Below, piece after piece: positions 1 through 11,944 of a stretch of 64,000 nucleotides of DNA (the first letter of the stretch is position 1; the number at the start of each line of letters is the position of its first letter). This stretch comes from Chromobotia macracanthus (taxonomy: Eukaryota; Chordata; Actinopteri; Cypriniformes; Botiidae), in contig JAZGTH010000122.1 of the NCBI GenBank assembly GCA_036877525.1, positions 312,501 to 376,500 on the forward strand. The letters run 5' to 3'. The notes under the pieces were generated by a model. It ran no database searches and was not told the DNA's origin. It was given only the letters and a program-made list of their open reading frames with translations. The position numbers and the translations under genes are program-made.

Positions 1-3000
1 CTCACTCATACGGGTATGTGTCTTCTCAAATCCCTACCTTTTAGTAGTACTCTTTAGTAAGTTATGTGCATGCTAAATTTCTTTAGAATCGACTTGGCTA
101 GCAACCATTTCCACAACACAGGAAAAGCATCAGATGGCCATTTTTACATGCATATATAAGTCACAATATCCATTCATTTCCTCCACTATACACTTCGTCC
201 TATAACATATAATTCAATAATTCATAGCTAGATTCATGGTTAGCCCGACACTCTTTAGTTACCATTTGTAATTCTTTCAGTCTTGTACTTACTATGGTAC
301 TAAGGATACCTTAGTTACTATCACAACTATAATAACCTGAATGAATGTAAAAACAATTAAGATTCAGTGAGAATAACATCTTGCCACATTTTGGAGTTTT
401 TCTGTAAAGTTTTTTTAAACCTCATAAGAGTAACGTTAGCGTGGTTTAGAATGAAGCATGGTGATTGTCAGCTTTTCCTAAGATAAACTTGTTTTTAAGG
501 CAGACGGTCAGTTATGAACAAATTATGCTAGCATGCAAAAAAATAAGAAAAGCCATTTGAATGATTATAAAAGATGTCATTAGCATGCTCTGCATTCTTA
601 ACAGCTGGTTTAAATGTTTCGCCAAGATATTCACTAAAAAATTAACACTCTGCATTTAGGAGTGAAGCCGTATGCTTGTTCCATGTGTGACATGCGGTTT
701 TTCCAACGTTACCATTTGGAAAGACACAGTCTGACCCATACTGGTATGTGTTCTTACCCCCAAATCCCAAAGGAGACTTAGATTGAGAGAGACAATGTGC
801 AGCAATTACTTTTTTTAATTGTTCCCTACAACTCTGAATAGTATGTTGAGGAATGTTGAATAGTAACTCCACACCAGTTTTAAGTTTTTATATGCATCAA
901 TGTTAAAGCATTATTGTAGTAGCATTATTATTATATATTTGTTTACTATAATTATTATAGTAAATATATAGTTATATATAGTTTAATTATTTTACAACTG
1001 TTTAACAGCATTTCCCCGAAATTTCACAATATCTGTATTTACAATATCTATACAAGTTGCACTTACCTTATATTTCTCTGTGGGTGTTTGTGTGCATGTA
1101 TGATGTTTTTGTCTTCATTTTGGTGTAATATTAAGCAAAAATAAAGTTAAAACATTGTTCTAATAATCTGATTTGTATAAATGCAGAATAAATACTCAAA
1201 TCCCACAAGGTCTTCACTCCTTGCAAACAAGGTCTCTAATCTTTAAAACCAAAACCCCAGTGTGCCACTTTAGGTCTTTTCTCCTTGTTGATTGTCATAT
1301 CCTCTACAAACTCGAGTTTGTATGACGTCACTTTATTTCTAAGCATAAACACTGAACGTTTTAGTTCTGGTGCTTATAGAAACCAGGTCATTTGCATGAC
1401 ATAACTGCAGTCTTGATCTATACAAAGGGGTCAGTGTTTAAGAATCTTTAAATGTACGGTATATGTTTGTTCTAAGAATGGAGGTGTGGGGTGTTTTAAT
1501 TACCTGTGGTATTTGTCTGGTAGGAGAGAAGCCATTTGCGTGTGACATTTGTGACATGCGCTTTATTCAGAGGTACCATCTGGAGAGACACAAGCGTGTT
1601 CACAGTGGAGAGAAACCTTATCAGTGTGAACACTGTCAGCAGGTACCAACTTCTTTTATAATATGGTATTTTTGCTAATGGAAATTTTTTAATTATTAAT
1701 ATTACATCTGTTAGGTTTGTAATTTGTTTTATACCTGCTTTGAGCAGATTTTATTATTCAAAATAAAAATATTATTAGTAATTTCTAGTCTTGTCAGTTG
1801 AATTTTATTAAATTAATTTGATATGCAGATTAATTGAACAAAAAATCATAAACTAATGGCATTTGATATTTATTAAAGCTAACAGATGTAGTAAATGAAG
1901 CTTATTCAGAGACATTTTAAATTATATACTGTTGCAGACAAAAGAGAGGAATAGCTATTAGTACTATACAGAGTTACTGCAGAAATTAATATATTGTTTA
2001 TATCCATATTTCATATAAGCCTGCTACCCATTTAGTTTATTAGGAAATGTTTACATTGAAAGTGTAAATTTAGACACATTTTAAATTTAACTTTAATTTT
2101 AAACATACAAATAGATCAAAAACCATCTGGCTATGATGTCAGCATTGATGTTTAACCGCATATTATGCAGATAATTATTTTTCTGTGAGGTACCTCATCT
2201 GATCCTTCTTTAATAATGTGAAAAGAGAAACACCAAACAAAATGTGATTATTTGGAAATCAAGTGCCTCAAACAACTTTTGAGCATAACCTTCTCAAACT
2301 GGATAATCGAATGGTTAGTTGCTTTTCTGAAGTGCTCGTTGCAGTATTGAAACAATGATTTTTTTTCTTCTGACTGTTAAAGAATATAGAAGACACATTA
2401 TAGCAGTTCATCAAGATTACTTATTACTTTAAAACATAAATAAATTTCAAATTAGAAGTGTCACTTTTAAGTCTGTCATTTACTTCTCATTCAAACCAGC
2501 TTAAAACCTATTATTTTGGATCAGTTGAGTTCATTAGAAGAGGTAACACTTCAAAAGTAATGGCTACATTGATCTGTAAACTATTGGTTATCATTATTTG
2601 CCCTAAAATCCCAATATCTATGCATCCCCAACAATTTCAAGCAAATATGTTTGGTGCACACCCAAGTTTGAAAACCATTTAAAAAACTCTGCCATCAAAC
2701 AGACTTTAATTTATACCTAAAGCTTCAGTATAACAAAGCCCTCCCTTAAATACTTCTGCCGCATGTCATCTATGGAGTGTTTGTCAGAATATATGTGCCA
2801 TTATTTACAAATTCACACTAAACTCTGTTTTCCACTCTAAGAACTTCTCACGGACAGACAGGCTGCTGAGGCACAGGCGTTTGTGTCAGGGTCGCCGCAT
2901 TGCTAAAGCGGAGGCTCAGCAGTGCTCATTCGCCCCAGAGCCTCCTGCAGCCCCTCCAACCACCTGGAGCCCCCTACATCCTGCCACGGGTCGACTTGCT

Positions 3001-3006
3001 GTCTGA
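1..3006 (+). CDS. znf740: znf740-like C2H2 zinc-finger protein, 3' part of gene (exons 1-13, 660-743, 1524-1642, 2842-3006)
   Basis: Four coding exons join in one frame with GT-AG introns. The first survives only as its last codons (LTHTG, donor at 14). Exon 660-743 encodes one finger (C-x2-C-x12-H-x3-H, core MRFFQRYHLERH). Exon 1524-1642 encodes the next finger (CDICDMRFIQRYHLERHKR) plus the start of a last one. Exon 2842-3006 completes it (SRTDRLLRHRRLC, a C2HC-type end), then a proline/alanine-rich tail, stopping with TGA at 3004-3006. The finger pair and the C-terminal finger match what I know of vertebrate ZNF740, a nuclear DNA-binding protein of poorly known targets. The fingers at 660 and 1524 are near copies and end in the same intron phase, so a finger exon appears duplicated compared with the three-finger mammalian protein. 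The 5' exons and promoter lie left of the window. Which fish paralogue (a or b) cannot be told. Confidence 0.82.
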
Positions 3007-5565
3007 TATCAAATTCCCCGGACAATACCTGAGAAGACAGCACATCCACACTTCTCTGAACACAACCGGCTCAGTGCTACCTCCTGCTGACAGAGAGATG
3101 CACTACAGAGAACTTAAGAAAAAATCTTATCTTTTTGGGAAAGTGGAGATTCTGCCTTGATTATTGACGGTTATTTTATACTTTTAGGTAATGTAATAAT
3201 AGGGTTAGTTGGGTTTTGTGTTACATTAAGAATTGTGGAACAAATACATGAAACACAACTAATTCATGCCTGAGGATACAAAACTTGCTGAAACACAATT
3301 AATATGGGTACATGGGTAACCAAAAAGTAATTTCTGTGTGATTGTCCAACCAGTCATTTATTGATATTTGATGGTTGTTCATACATACATGCACGTAATG
3401 TGTGTGGTTAAAATCACACGTGTGATGTATAGGCCTGTTGTAGAGTGCTGTGGCTTCATTCCATACTGTGAGGAGGTAATGTCTGCTTGGGACCTTTTAA
3501 GAACCCTGTACGTGTGAAAATGCACAGTGTACATACATATATTCATTTAAAACATTCACCGGCTTTCTTAGTTACAAACATTTGATCTAATATTGTAAAC
3601 GTGTATATAAGTGTGTGACAGCTGGTTTGTTTTCTAGCATTACCATGAGTGGATGAGAATGAAGCCATCAGTTTTGCTTGAAACTGTCTTTGATGTCATT
3701 TGTTAACTGCTGGGGGAATTTTGTGAAGCCTCTTAAGAAAATGTGCATCTGATATGTCACCCCAAATAATAATGAATTGTTTGCCTAAGGAAAATCCTTT
3801 AGAACCAAGAGTTGTATGAAAGCACATTATCCCTTCCAAAAGTCTCATTACTGTAACACAAAAACAAATCGAATTAATATAATGCAAAAAATTATATTAT
3901 TTTTAAATTGTGGAGAACGTGTATGCTGATGCACTGCTGTTATTCAGATTTTTTTTTAAATGACAATTTCTTCATTATAATACTGAAAATCACTGTAGTA
4001 CAGTAATGAGAATCTAATTACAATTTAGAATGACAATTTTCACAAATAAGAAGTTAAATGCATTACATTGCATTACACGCTTAATTTCTTTATGCAAAAA
4101 ACGTTTACTTTTTTGGGTTTTGTGATGAAATGTGATCTAGACATGTATTTTGTGATATTCACTAAAGAGTTGATTACATAGTTAATGTATCTACACAGTG
4201 AATGACGTAATGTAAGCTCTCAGAATACACATACTACTATGTGCAAATTCTAATGTGCAACCTAAAACAAGATCTTGTGGCTTTAGGATGTTCATGTGTA
4301 GTTTTTGTATTTTTTATCTGTACCTTAGTTGCTAGGTAATATACATATTTTACCAAAATACTGACAGAGGACAGATTGACTGCCTTTTTGTTTTTACATT
4401 TTAACTTTGTATTGGCTTGTGTGCGAGCACAGCTGTGCTGAATCCTCACAGTGATGTAGATTTGTGAGTATTGATACCAGATTCATTAGTAATTTCTGAG
4501 ATGCCAAAATTTGATCAGGATCAAGTCAAGGTTTTTGATGTGGTACAGATGTGTTTCTAAGTTGTTATTTTTAGTATGACTTCATTAGTGTTTTAATTTC
4601 TTAAAAAAAAATATTTTCCTTTAATGCATGCTGCATAATGCTTTCAGCAAGTAAGGCTACTGGTAATAAAATGCCAGGAAACTTATTTTGAAGTTTATCG
4701 GATCTGCTAGTTATTAATTTCTTTTTGTATTGCTAGCTTGATTTCTTCTTATAAAGTCTCTTAAGTACAAATTGGTACCAATAGGCCTACTAATGTTTAA
4801 ACTGGGCATTTAATGTCAGATCGTTCTGGTGTCTGACATTCAGAGAGCTGTCTGGAGTGACAAGATTACTGGATTTTTGAGTGATGACATTTAATTTCTT
4901 TGTTATGTGCATTATATGTTTTGATTACAGCCCCTTAGATCTACAACAACATGCTTTGTGAATTCTACGTATCTTTTATTTTTTAACACTGGTAATATTT
5001 TATACACACACCTACAATGGTGTGTGTGTATTAATTTGTAGTTATTAGACAAATCCCAATAAATTTAAATAATTGATAAAGTTTGGTTTCTTGATTATCC
5101 TAAGTCAAAAGTAATAAAATAATGTAACAAAAGAACTTTTTAAGATTTTTTGGCATAGACGCTAGAAATTGCATCAGTTCTAGTTAATAAAGCATAGTTT
5201 TATTTTGCCTTGCATGACATTACTGACATTGCTGTAAAATGTTGATGTCCTTTCTTCAGCTGAAAAGGTTTTTCAGAAATTATTTAATGCAAACATATGT
5301 TGTGTTGTTGTAAAAATCAGTTTATTTAAAATGACTCTTTAAAACAGACACCCTTATGATGCAATTAATTTTTGTTCTGTGGAGACAAGAGACAGGCTTT
5401 AAATAAAATACTAAAAGTACATGCTGTTCATGTTTTGCTTTCAGAGCATTGTTTTCACAGCTACAGGGGTTGCTTTGCTAGAAATAACCCTGAGATTAGA
5501 AAATCTATGTATCTATGTAAGTGTTTTTTTAAAAATAAAACTATTCCACCCATTTTTGTTTAGTT
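3007..5565. other. Probable znf740 3' UTR and AT-rich non-coding DNA
   Basis: No coding exon, RNA gene or mobile element was recognised. The first few hundred bases probably belong to the znf740-like 3' UTR. An 11-bp perfect hairpin of CA/TG repeats (arms 5002-5012 and 5020-5030, six-base loop) is the only clear structure. Confidence 0.5.
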
Positions 5566-5700
5566 TACATTATATTAATGCATTTGGTAGATGCTTTTAT
5601 CCAAAGTCTTTTACTTTTTATTAGTATGTCTGTGCCCTGGGAATCAAACCCACAGCCTTTGTGCTGCTAACACAATGTTCTATTTGTGCACAATGCACAA
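5566..5700 (-). repeat. tRNA-derived SINE-like repeat with L2-type tail
   Basis: The left end carries the teleost tail block TGCTTTTATCCAAAG, shared with the LINE tails at about 8510 and 38380. It is followed by a reverse-oriented B-box-like block (GGGAATCAAACCCA) typical of cyprinid tRNA-related SINEs. The copy is degenerate and its ends are approximate. Confidence 0.55.
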
Positions 5701-7139
5701 TGCTCTAATTTATTTTTAACAGGATAACAAAAATAATGGGAATTCTATGCTAAAGTGTTTGTTGACTCCAAACTTTTAACTGGTAAAATAGTTTACTAAT
5801 TCTAACTCTTAGCTTAAACATGTTTACTTGATGCATTTGTCACATTTAATTTAGAATTAGTAATCACTAGATTGTGTCTGTGTGTCAGGTCCACATTGTA
5901 TACTATACACTATTTTTATAAGCCCAACTTTTATTAGGTCTTCCTGATCAGGCATGCTTAAATGCCATGAATTGCTGCCACAAGATGATAAATACCTTTA
6001 AAAAAGTACCTTAAAGTGTCAGTTGAATGTACACTTGTTTACTAAATTCTATCTGTTGTGAAATGAAAGCCTTTACTAATAACAGATGTACTGGCCATTT
6101 TGTATTGTATTTGAGTAATTGTATGTGGCCCACGGGTGGGTTTCAGCACTCATGAATGTGTATGAACTCCTCTCTTTCATTTTTTTGTTTTGTAGTTTGT
6201 TCACATTTTTTTGTTTCATTCTCAGTATCTTCTTTTGTTATTTGCTCCTCCCTGTGATGAGACATTCTCTCTTTAGCTCATTTATACCCCCCCAACCTAA
6301 TGCTGCACTAGTTTTATGGCTGTAATTTGACTACTACTGCGTCCTGTTAGCACAATTTATCACTATGACAATTTATCTCAAAAAGGGCCAACAATAAATC
6401 ACGGTGTGCTAATTTTTGCAGGAGGATAAGACAGCCAAAATTGCACTTGTAAGGATATGTGTAAACAGAGGAAAGCCTTACTATTGTTATTAGTATAGCA
6501 TGGAGACCATGCCATTATCCTTATTCTCAAAGTTTTGCTTTAAATAAATATATGGGGACATTTGTACTTGGTGTGTTGGTGCACTAAAAATGCCTCATTG
6601 TCATTTTATCTAGCCAATAAGCTACGCAAGGGTCATAACCATTACATAAACAAACTTATTAGGCTTTAATAAAATGTATGTATCTATAGACAATGTGAAG
6701 CTGATGTCACACCAGCTTGAATTCTGGGTAAATGTTTTGTTTCAACACCATATTAGGAGGATTGTGCTGCCCTTCTTCTAGAAAGTTTAGGACAGTATTT
6801 TGATTTTCTGTCATGATTAGGAAAAATGTCACCACTGTAGGTCATTCCTGCTGCATCGAGAACAATCACAAGTAATGCACAGGATGAAGCAGGGAGGAAG
6901 GATGAGGGGGTGACGGGAAGACACCAGATAGCAAGTTGTCACTGGTTAAACCCACTGCTTATCACTTAAAATAATCACGTTGCTGGGTGTTTTTACGTTT
7001 TGTATTACCTTTGCATGTATATCTGTCACTCAGCACGATCACGCACGATTAAATGTGATTAATCATACGTGTTTCATAGATTTTACTTGATGCAGTAGAG
7101 TTAATACTAGCGATAGACTAAATTATTCAGCGGATCGCT
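5701..7139. other. Non-coding AT-rich stretch
   Basis: Only short open frames without recognisable similarity are present. No splice-bounded exon or repeat family was identified with confidence. Confidence 0.4.
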
Positions 7140-8250
7140 TATCAACTCTTGGTCGCTTATCAACTCTAAGAAATGTTACTTTTCTGACCTTGAGAAGTCA
7201 ACATCCTTACTGTAATACAGTACTACTTCAGAGCAGGTAAAGAAATCAGGGCAGTTTAAGTGATGTTAATATGTGAGCAATAAACACCAAAACAATTCTC
7301 AGGAATCAACATGTGGGTTTATTCAACTAAACTACGGGGAACATATATGAGTACACTGACAAATCAACATACATTAAACAAACGAATACATAAAACATAG
7401 ACAGTGAGAGAAAGAAGAGGAGTAAAGAATGGCAGGATTAAATCGGCTAACCACTTCTGCATGAACCATCAGTTAACCCACCTTAGAAAGAGTAACGCTT
7501 AAACGCAGCTATTAGGTAACGAATCGGATACTTGCATTGAACTCAGATGTGCTGAAGCAAGAGTCCAGGTGTGCGCAGGGATGTTGCGGGTCCTGATGCG
7601 TTTGAAGTGAGCGGCAGTTCGTTGGGTCCTTCCCGACGCCGGATTGGTCAGCGAAGATAGACGAACTGAGCCGAAGTAAACACCGCCGGAAAGGCTGTCT
7701 CGAGAGTGAGGCATGGCTCGAGAGGATGTGCAGTGGGTGGGTGAGGGAGAGAGTGAGCGAAGTTTGCTCTGTGTGGTGGACTTTTAACCCTGCGTGTATC
7801 ACACATCTTGAGGGCTGATGGATCAATAATGAGGTGTATATTGAGGCGGGAAAAGAGTTTCTTTGTCCGGCTTAAGACCACATTTACATGTTCCTCATGT
7901 CTCTGCAAAGTTTGTGCATATTAGCTGAATCTAAAATAATAATAAGCGTATGATGCCAGATACATTCATACACTATACTGCATCAGTCATCAAATGAAGA
8001 GAGAAGCATTTATAATGTAAACATGACACACCTTAATATGCAATTTACATTTTAGAATATGCCTACAGGTAAAATACTTGTCAGACTATATATACCAAGG
8101 CAACAGACTATGGAGGTTAATATGGGGAGATACATACAATCAATATATATATAGATAGCTAATTTGGTGGCTGAGTTGAGACAAAAGTTCTCCCTGATGT
8201 GTATTGAAAGTCCTTCAGTCTCTTCACCTGTTTTTCTTACTTTCATAAGC
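7140..8250 (-). mobile_element. LTR of class I endogenous retrovirus (same family as 59165-60030)
   Basis: Read on the minus strand, this stretch aligns by eye over several hundred bases with 59165-60030. Shared blocks include TTCAATGCAAGTATCC (7524-7539 here; CTCAATGCAAGTATCC near 59620), a TAATAGCTGCG-like block and the GTTTAGTTGAATAAAC polyadenylation region near 7320. The upstream minus-strand edge at 8250-8270 has a run reading AAAAGGGGGGAGG, which looks like a polypurine tract. This would therefore be the 3' LTR of a minus-oriented provirus, with 8250-8460 as surviving internal sequence. No open frame marks it. Exact ends are uncertain by tens of bases because the two copies are well diverged. 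Confidence 0.6.
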
Positions 8251-8465
8251 AGAGCTATCCTCCCCCCTTTTGGGCACTCTTCTGTCAGGGGTAAGAGGGG
8301 GAACTAAAGACCAAAGGTCTTCTGGTTGGCAATAAAACCATGGGTGGTAAGTGGGGGTACAGACTCCCTGGCGCCAATAAGTAACCATCGATCTCAGCCC
8401 CGACTCAGAGCCCTATGCCCTCCATGTATTTTACGATCCAACTGGTAACTTTTGGTCAGACCAGA
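8251..8465 (-). mobile_element. Retroviral internal remnant next to LTR
   Basis: This short G/C-richer stretch lies between the presumed polypurine tract and the L2 tail that begins at 8466. By position it should be the 3' end of the provirus interior. No protein can be recognised in it. Confidence 0.3.
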
Positions 8466-8872
8466 TGCTACATTATTTACATTTACATTTATTCATTTAG
8501 CAGACACTTTTATCCAAAGCGACTTACAAGTGCGGAATACAACAAGCGAGTCAACCTGAAGAGGCAACTAGACACAATAAGTGCTCACAATACAAATTTC
8601 AGACAGTGCTCAGAGTATCATATTCTACAACAAGGGAGAGATTTAAAGGGAAGAGGGATAGGAAATGAAGGGAAAGGAAATGAGAGGAAAGGATTTTTTT
8701 TATGATGAGGTTAAGTGCTCACGAAAGAGATGTGTTTTCAGCTGTCTTTTGAATATTGCCAGGGATTCTGCATTACGGATGAAGGCAGGAAGATCATTCC
8801 ACCAGCATGGAGTGGTGAACGAAAATGATCTGGAGAGTGATTTTGTGCCTCTCTTCCCATCATAAAAAATGT
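8466..8872 (-). mobile_element. L2-type LINE, 5'-truncated copy (RT C-terminus and 3' tail)
   Basis: On the minus strand, codons near 8700-8870 read CWWNDLPAFIRNAESLAIF, the C-terminal end of an L2-like reverse transcriptase. The 3' UTR follows, with a tail of TTTACA/TGTAAA units at 8466-8490. The same sequence, very similar over about 350 bases, ends the plus-strand L2 at 37030-38437. The copy is 5'-truncated near 8870, as usual for LINE insertions. It cannot be active. Confidence 0.85.
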
Positions 8873-9239
8873 ATAGATTTAATTTAGGCAAAACTAAAAC
8901 AAACTGTAAATATAAATATAAATATAATGTAAATATTTATATTAAGTTTCGTATCACCAGCAGAGGGCGATCCCCCTAAGATAGCAGCACTGCCCCAATA
9001 CGGAATGCAGTGCGAGGTAGGTTCAAATTCTCTATAAATCTACATAGTGTTTTCCTCACAAATAACAAAAAAGCAGATTAAATTTCTTTCCAATGTGTGG
9101 AATGCTGAGCATGACTATCAAGAAAACATTTGTTTTAATAACCTGCTTGTGTAATGGTATAAAAAAAATCACATTTACACAGCTGTAGTTCATCTAATGG
9201 GTCTTTTGTGAACAAGAATGACATCACAAGCTGTATTGA

Positions 9240-9560
9240 GTGATTAACATGTCTTCTGTAGTTCAGTCAGTCAGCGGATCCTCGTTCATGAACAAGATGA
9301 CTTGTTTGTTCATTTCATTCACAAACAAAACTTTCTCTTGTTCAGACTCAAAACACCAACTCATTCAAGAGGCGTATTTGTTCAGTACATCAAACAAATT
9401 ATATTCCTCCCAACAGCTTGCACTCATAGACTATTGGCTCACTCACACTATAGTGAGTTTTTAATGGTCATTCTCAGGTCATTCAGTTTGCTCACGAACA
9501 AGATCACTGATTTACTGATTTCATTCACGAATGAGATGTTCTAGGTCTTTCAGTTCATTC
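9240..9560. repeat. Unclassified repeat rich in GTTCA/TTCATTCAC motifs
   Basis: Short motifs (TTCATTCAC, ACGAACAAGAT, GTTCATGAACAAG) recur many times in both orientations. This pattern is common in non-autonomous DNA elements of fish. No terminal inverted repeats could be fixed, so the class is open. Confidence 0.35.
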
Positions 9561-9779
9561 CATTACCCACAATTACCCACACTAATTGGACAGAAAGTGT
9601 GCAGCTGCTTTTTGTCACATAATTAGAAACACCACATTAATTATGTAGGCTTGAGAGACCCAACATATTGTTATTTCCTTTAAACTTATTATTATTATTC
9701 GGATTCTAAAAATTCTGACTATTAATTCTGACTAAATATTCTATCTCCTCCTAGAGCTTTCAAGCTACAGCCACCAAAC

Positions 9780-10035
9780 TTTCCACAGATCTAAGGGATT
9801 GGACTTTAGATATTCCTGTATGGCAAAATATATTCCGAAGTCGCAAAAAATTTCCATAGACTTACATTATCATCACAAAGTTTTGGCCATAGGTCTGCAT
9901 CAGAATGTCGTAGAGATTTGGGGGTGGGCACATATTGCTCGGCTTAGCAAGCAGCAACAAATGGTTACATTTGGACTTCATAGCCACGCCCTAGCAACCA
10001 GTTATAGCACCATAGAATCCACCCCACAGACTGCC
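9780..10035 (-). repeat. Unclassified interspersed repeat (copy of 22620-22790)
   Basis: Its reverse complement matches 22620-22790 closely. A shared block is CCATTTGTTG(C/T)TGCTTGCTAAGCC, followed by a shared CTACGACATTCTG block. No coding capacity is seen. Confidence 0.6.
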
Positions 10036-10217
10036 ATTAAAAATATTATTTTTTTCCTCTTTTCTTCTTAGGGTCTCCAGAGGTGAGTTTATACAGGGGT
10101 GCTGCCAATCTTGCTTATCCCTTGATTAATTGTCGGTGGTAGCCTGAGAAACTAAGAAACCTTAGCACCTTGACATTTGATGGTCTCTGACTTATCTTCT
10201 CAGGATCGTACACCATA

Positions 10218-10790
10218 TTCATAACACTGATATGTGTAAACATGGAAAACAACAACAAGATCTTCGGTAGCGATAGCGGAGTTTAGCAGAGATGGATGCA
10301 ACAGTTAGGCTAACAGAGAAGATTTCAGAATTAGAAACACGCGTCCAAACATTACTCAAGGATAGTAAGTGATGAGGCTTTAGAGCACACACTAGATCCA
10401 TACAAAATTTGCGGCATTGCCGCAGGACAAAACACCTCTTATGTTCCAATTACAGTTTCAAACAGGTTCCCCCCACTCAGTGATGCACCCACTGAGACAC
10501 ATGTGGAAAGTGCCCTAGTTATCTGTGATTTTATTGTGTGAAATGTGAAAATAGAGGCACTGGCCACCATCATCAAATGTTTACCAGGAGCCGGGAGTGC
10601 CCAACAACATAGCATATTTAAACGTTCTGGTTAAAGCTAAATGCAAATTTAGTTAGATTATTTTACACGTCAACAAAAATATTGTTCATCTCCATCAGTC
10701 GGAGATCACTAAAGATAATATTAAGAGGTGTGTAAACTTACTAGTATGATGTCAGACACTGTAACATTCTCTGTCTTAACCAACCGCCTG
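10218..10790 (+). mobile_element. LINE ORF1 relic (coiled coil plus GDSI-esterase-like block)
   Basis: Conceptual translation with many breaks shows a short leucine/glutamate-rich coiled-coil segment (TEKISELETRVQTLL near 10310). Further on comes a degenerate esterase-like block where a G-D-S-I motif is expected but V-I-C-D-F-I-V is read (about 10520-10545). Such SGNH/GDSL-type domains are known in ORF1 of some L2/CR1-group fish LINEs. It lies in the same orientation as the endonuclease/RT part at 14937-17803, so both probably belonged to one element later split by an insertion of about 4 kb. Confidence 0.5.
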
Positions 10791-11495
10791 CTAGCCATTA
10801 CATGTCACAGATGTCACATAATTTAAAACACAAAATCATCTTAATATCATTAATATCTGTTAAAATCTGTCCCCCGGATTGGTAAATACAAAAAACCCTG
10901 TAAACAATTAAATGACAAATTAATCAATGTTTCACGAGGTCACACTAACATGTAATCGCAAAATTATCACAGATGCATATTTAGCGTGCTGTCCAGGGGA
11001 GGGCTCCGAACTTGTAATTTGGCCCGAACCCAGAGTACTCCCCCCATCCTTGACTGAGACAGATATCAGCCAAGTGTGAGGCGATGGGGTGGTGGAGGGA
11101 TGTTGCAAGACTGTCATTGGTCAGAGGTGAGGGACGGCTATATATACGCCCCTGTGTGGTGATCGACCAGCAATTCGGAGTGGTGAAGGTCTGGGTGGTC
11201 CTGCATGATTTCTGGTCAGGGTGCCCACACAACAATGCGAATGTGAGCATCCAATGACACCTAGCAAAACAGGCTCCCTGCAATTCAAGCTTGGCCAGTG
11301 CTTAAAAACAGAAAGACAAGGCTCTCCCCTTGAACGGGAGGCTGCAGTAACAAGTAAAGCAGCTATGATTTATTTTTATTTTTTTTGACTGACAAAAATG
11401 GTATAATTGGTGAGGCGAACATAGAGGGGATGATTTAGACATACAGATTGGAGGTTGATGAGGGAGAAAGAGCGCAGGTGATGGTTATTATTTAA

Positions 11496-11903
11496 TTAGC
11501 TGATTAAGGCTAGGTGAGCATTTCGGATATGGAAGTGGCTGGATCTAACGTAAGTTTTGAAGGCTTCAGATGACCAGCGGCCCAATGCCTGAATTTGATG
11601 TAATAAGAGACCTTTTTCAGTGGCTGTGGTTGCTGCACCTATATGAAATAAGTGGCTAAAAAATTGGTCTGCTAGGACACCGGACTGGGTGAGAACGAGT
11701 TTTAAGTGATTTTGAATCTCGTTACGGGGTGATGGGGTCATCCATGAAACGTGAATCATTTGAAGACTGGACCAGGGAACGGCCTGCTGTGCTGTATGTA
11801 TTTTAAGAGAGATTGGTACGGTTGAATGGGAGTTGGTAAGTTGAAAATATAAATGAAGTGACCTTTTTTGCTTGATATGTTTTGCTTTAATTGTCACGGT
11901 CAC
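11496..11903 (-). pseudogene. Tyrosine recombinase C-terminal fragment (Ngaro/DIRS- or Crypton-like)
   Basis: This open frame of 135 codons ends with HIGAATTATEKG, then IQALGRWSSEAFKTYVRSSH. That is the box-II layout of eukaryotic tyrosine recombinases (H-x-x-R, then a G-R-W block and the Y nucleophile). The nucleophile candidate is the Y of TYVRS. The arginine normally in the H-x-x-R box reads H (HLFHIG), which should abolish catalysis, so I call it a pseudogene although the frame is open. Only the C-terminal part is present; the N-terminal side stops just where the TAAR fragment begins on the other strand. These enzymes integrate circular element DNA without an aspartate transposase. Assignment to Ngaro rather than Crypton is uncertain. 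Confidence 0.65.
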
Positions 11904-11944
11904 AAGAAACGAACCCAGTCGCAGACAGCGTGAGAACAGAAAAA

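Noticed and set aside
5372..5624. Two overlapping short open frames resembling membrane peptides
   Set aside because: They are hydrophobic because of T-rich sequence, and one overlaps a SINE-like repeat.
7499..7908. Three overlapping minus-strand frames (71-104 codons)
   Set aside because: They fall inside an LTR that matches the one at 59165-60030; no protein family is recognised.
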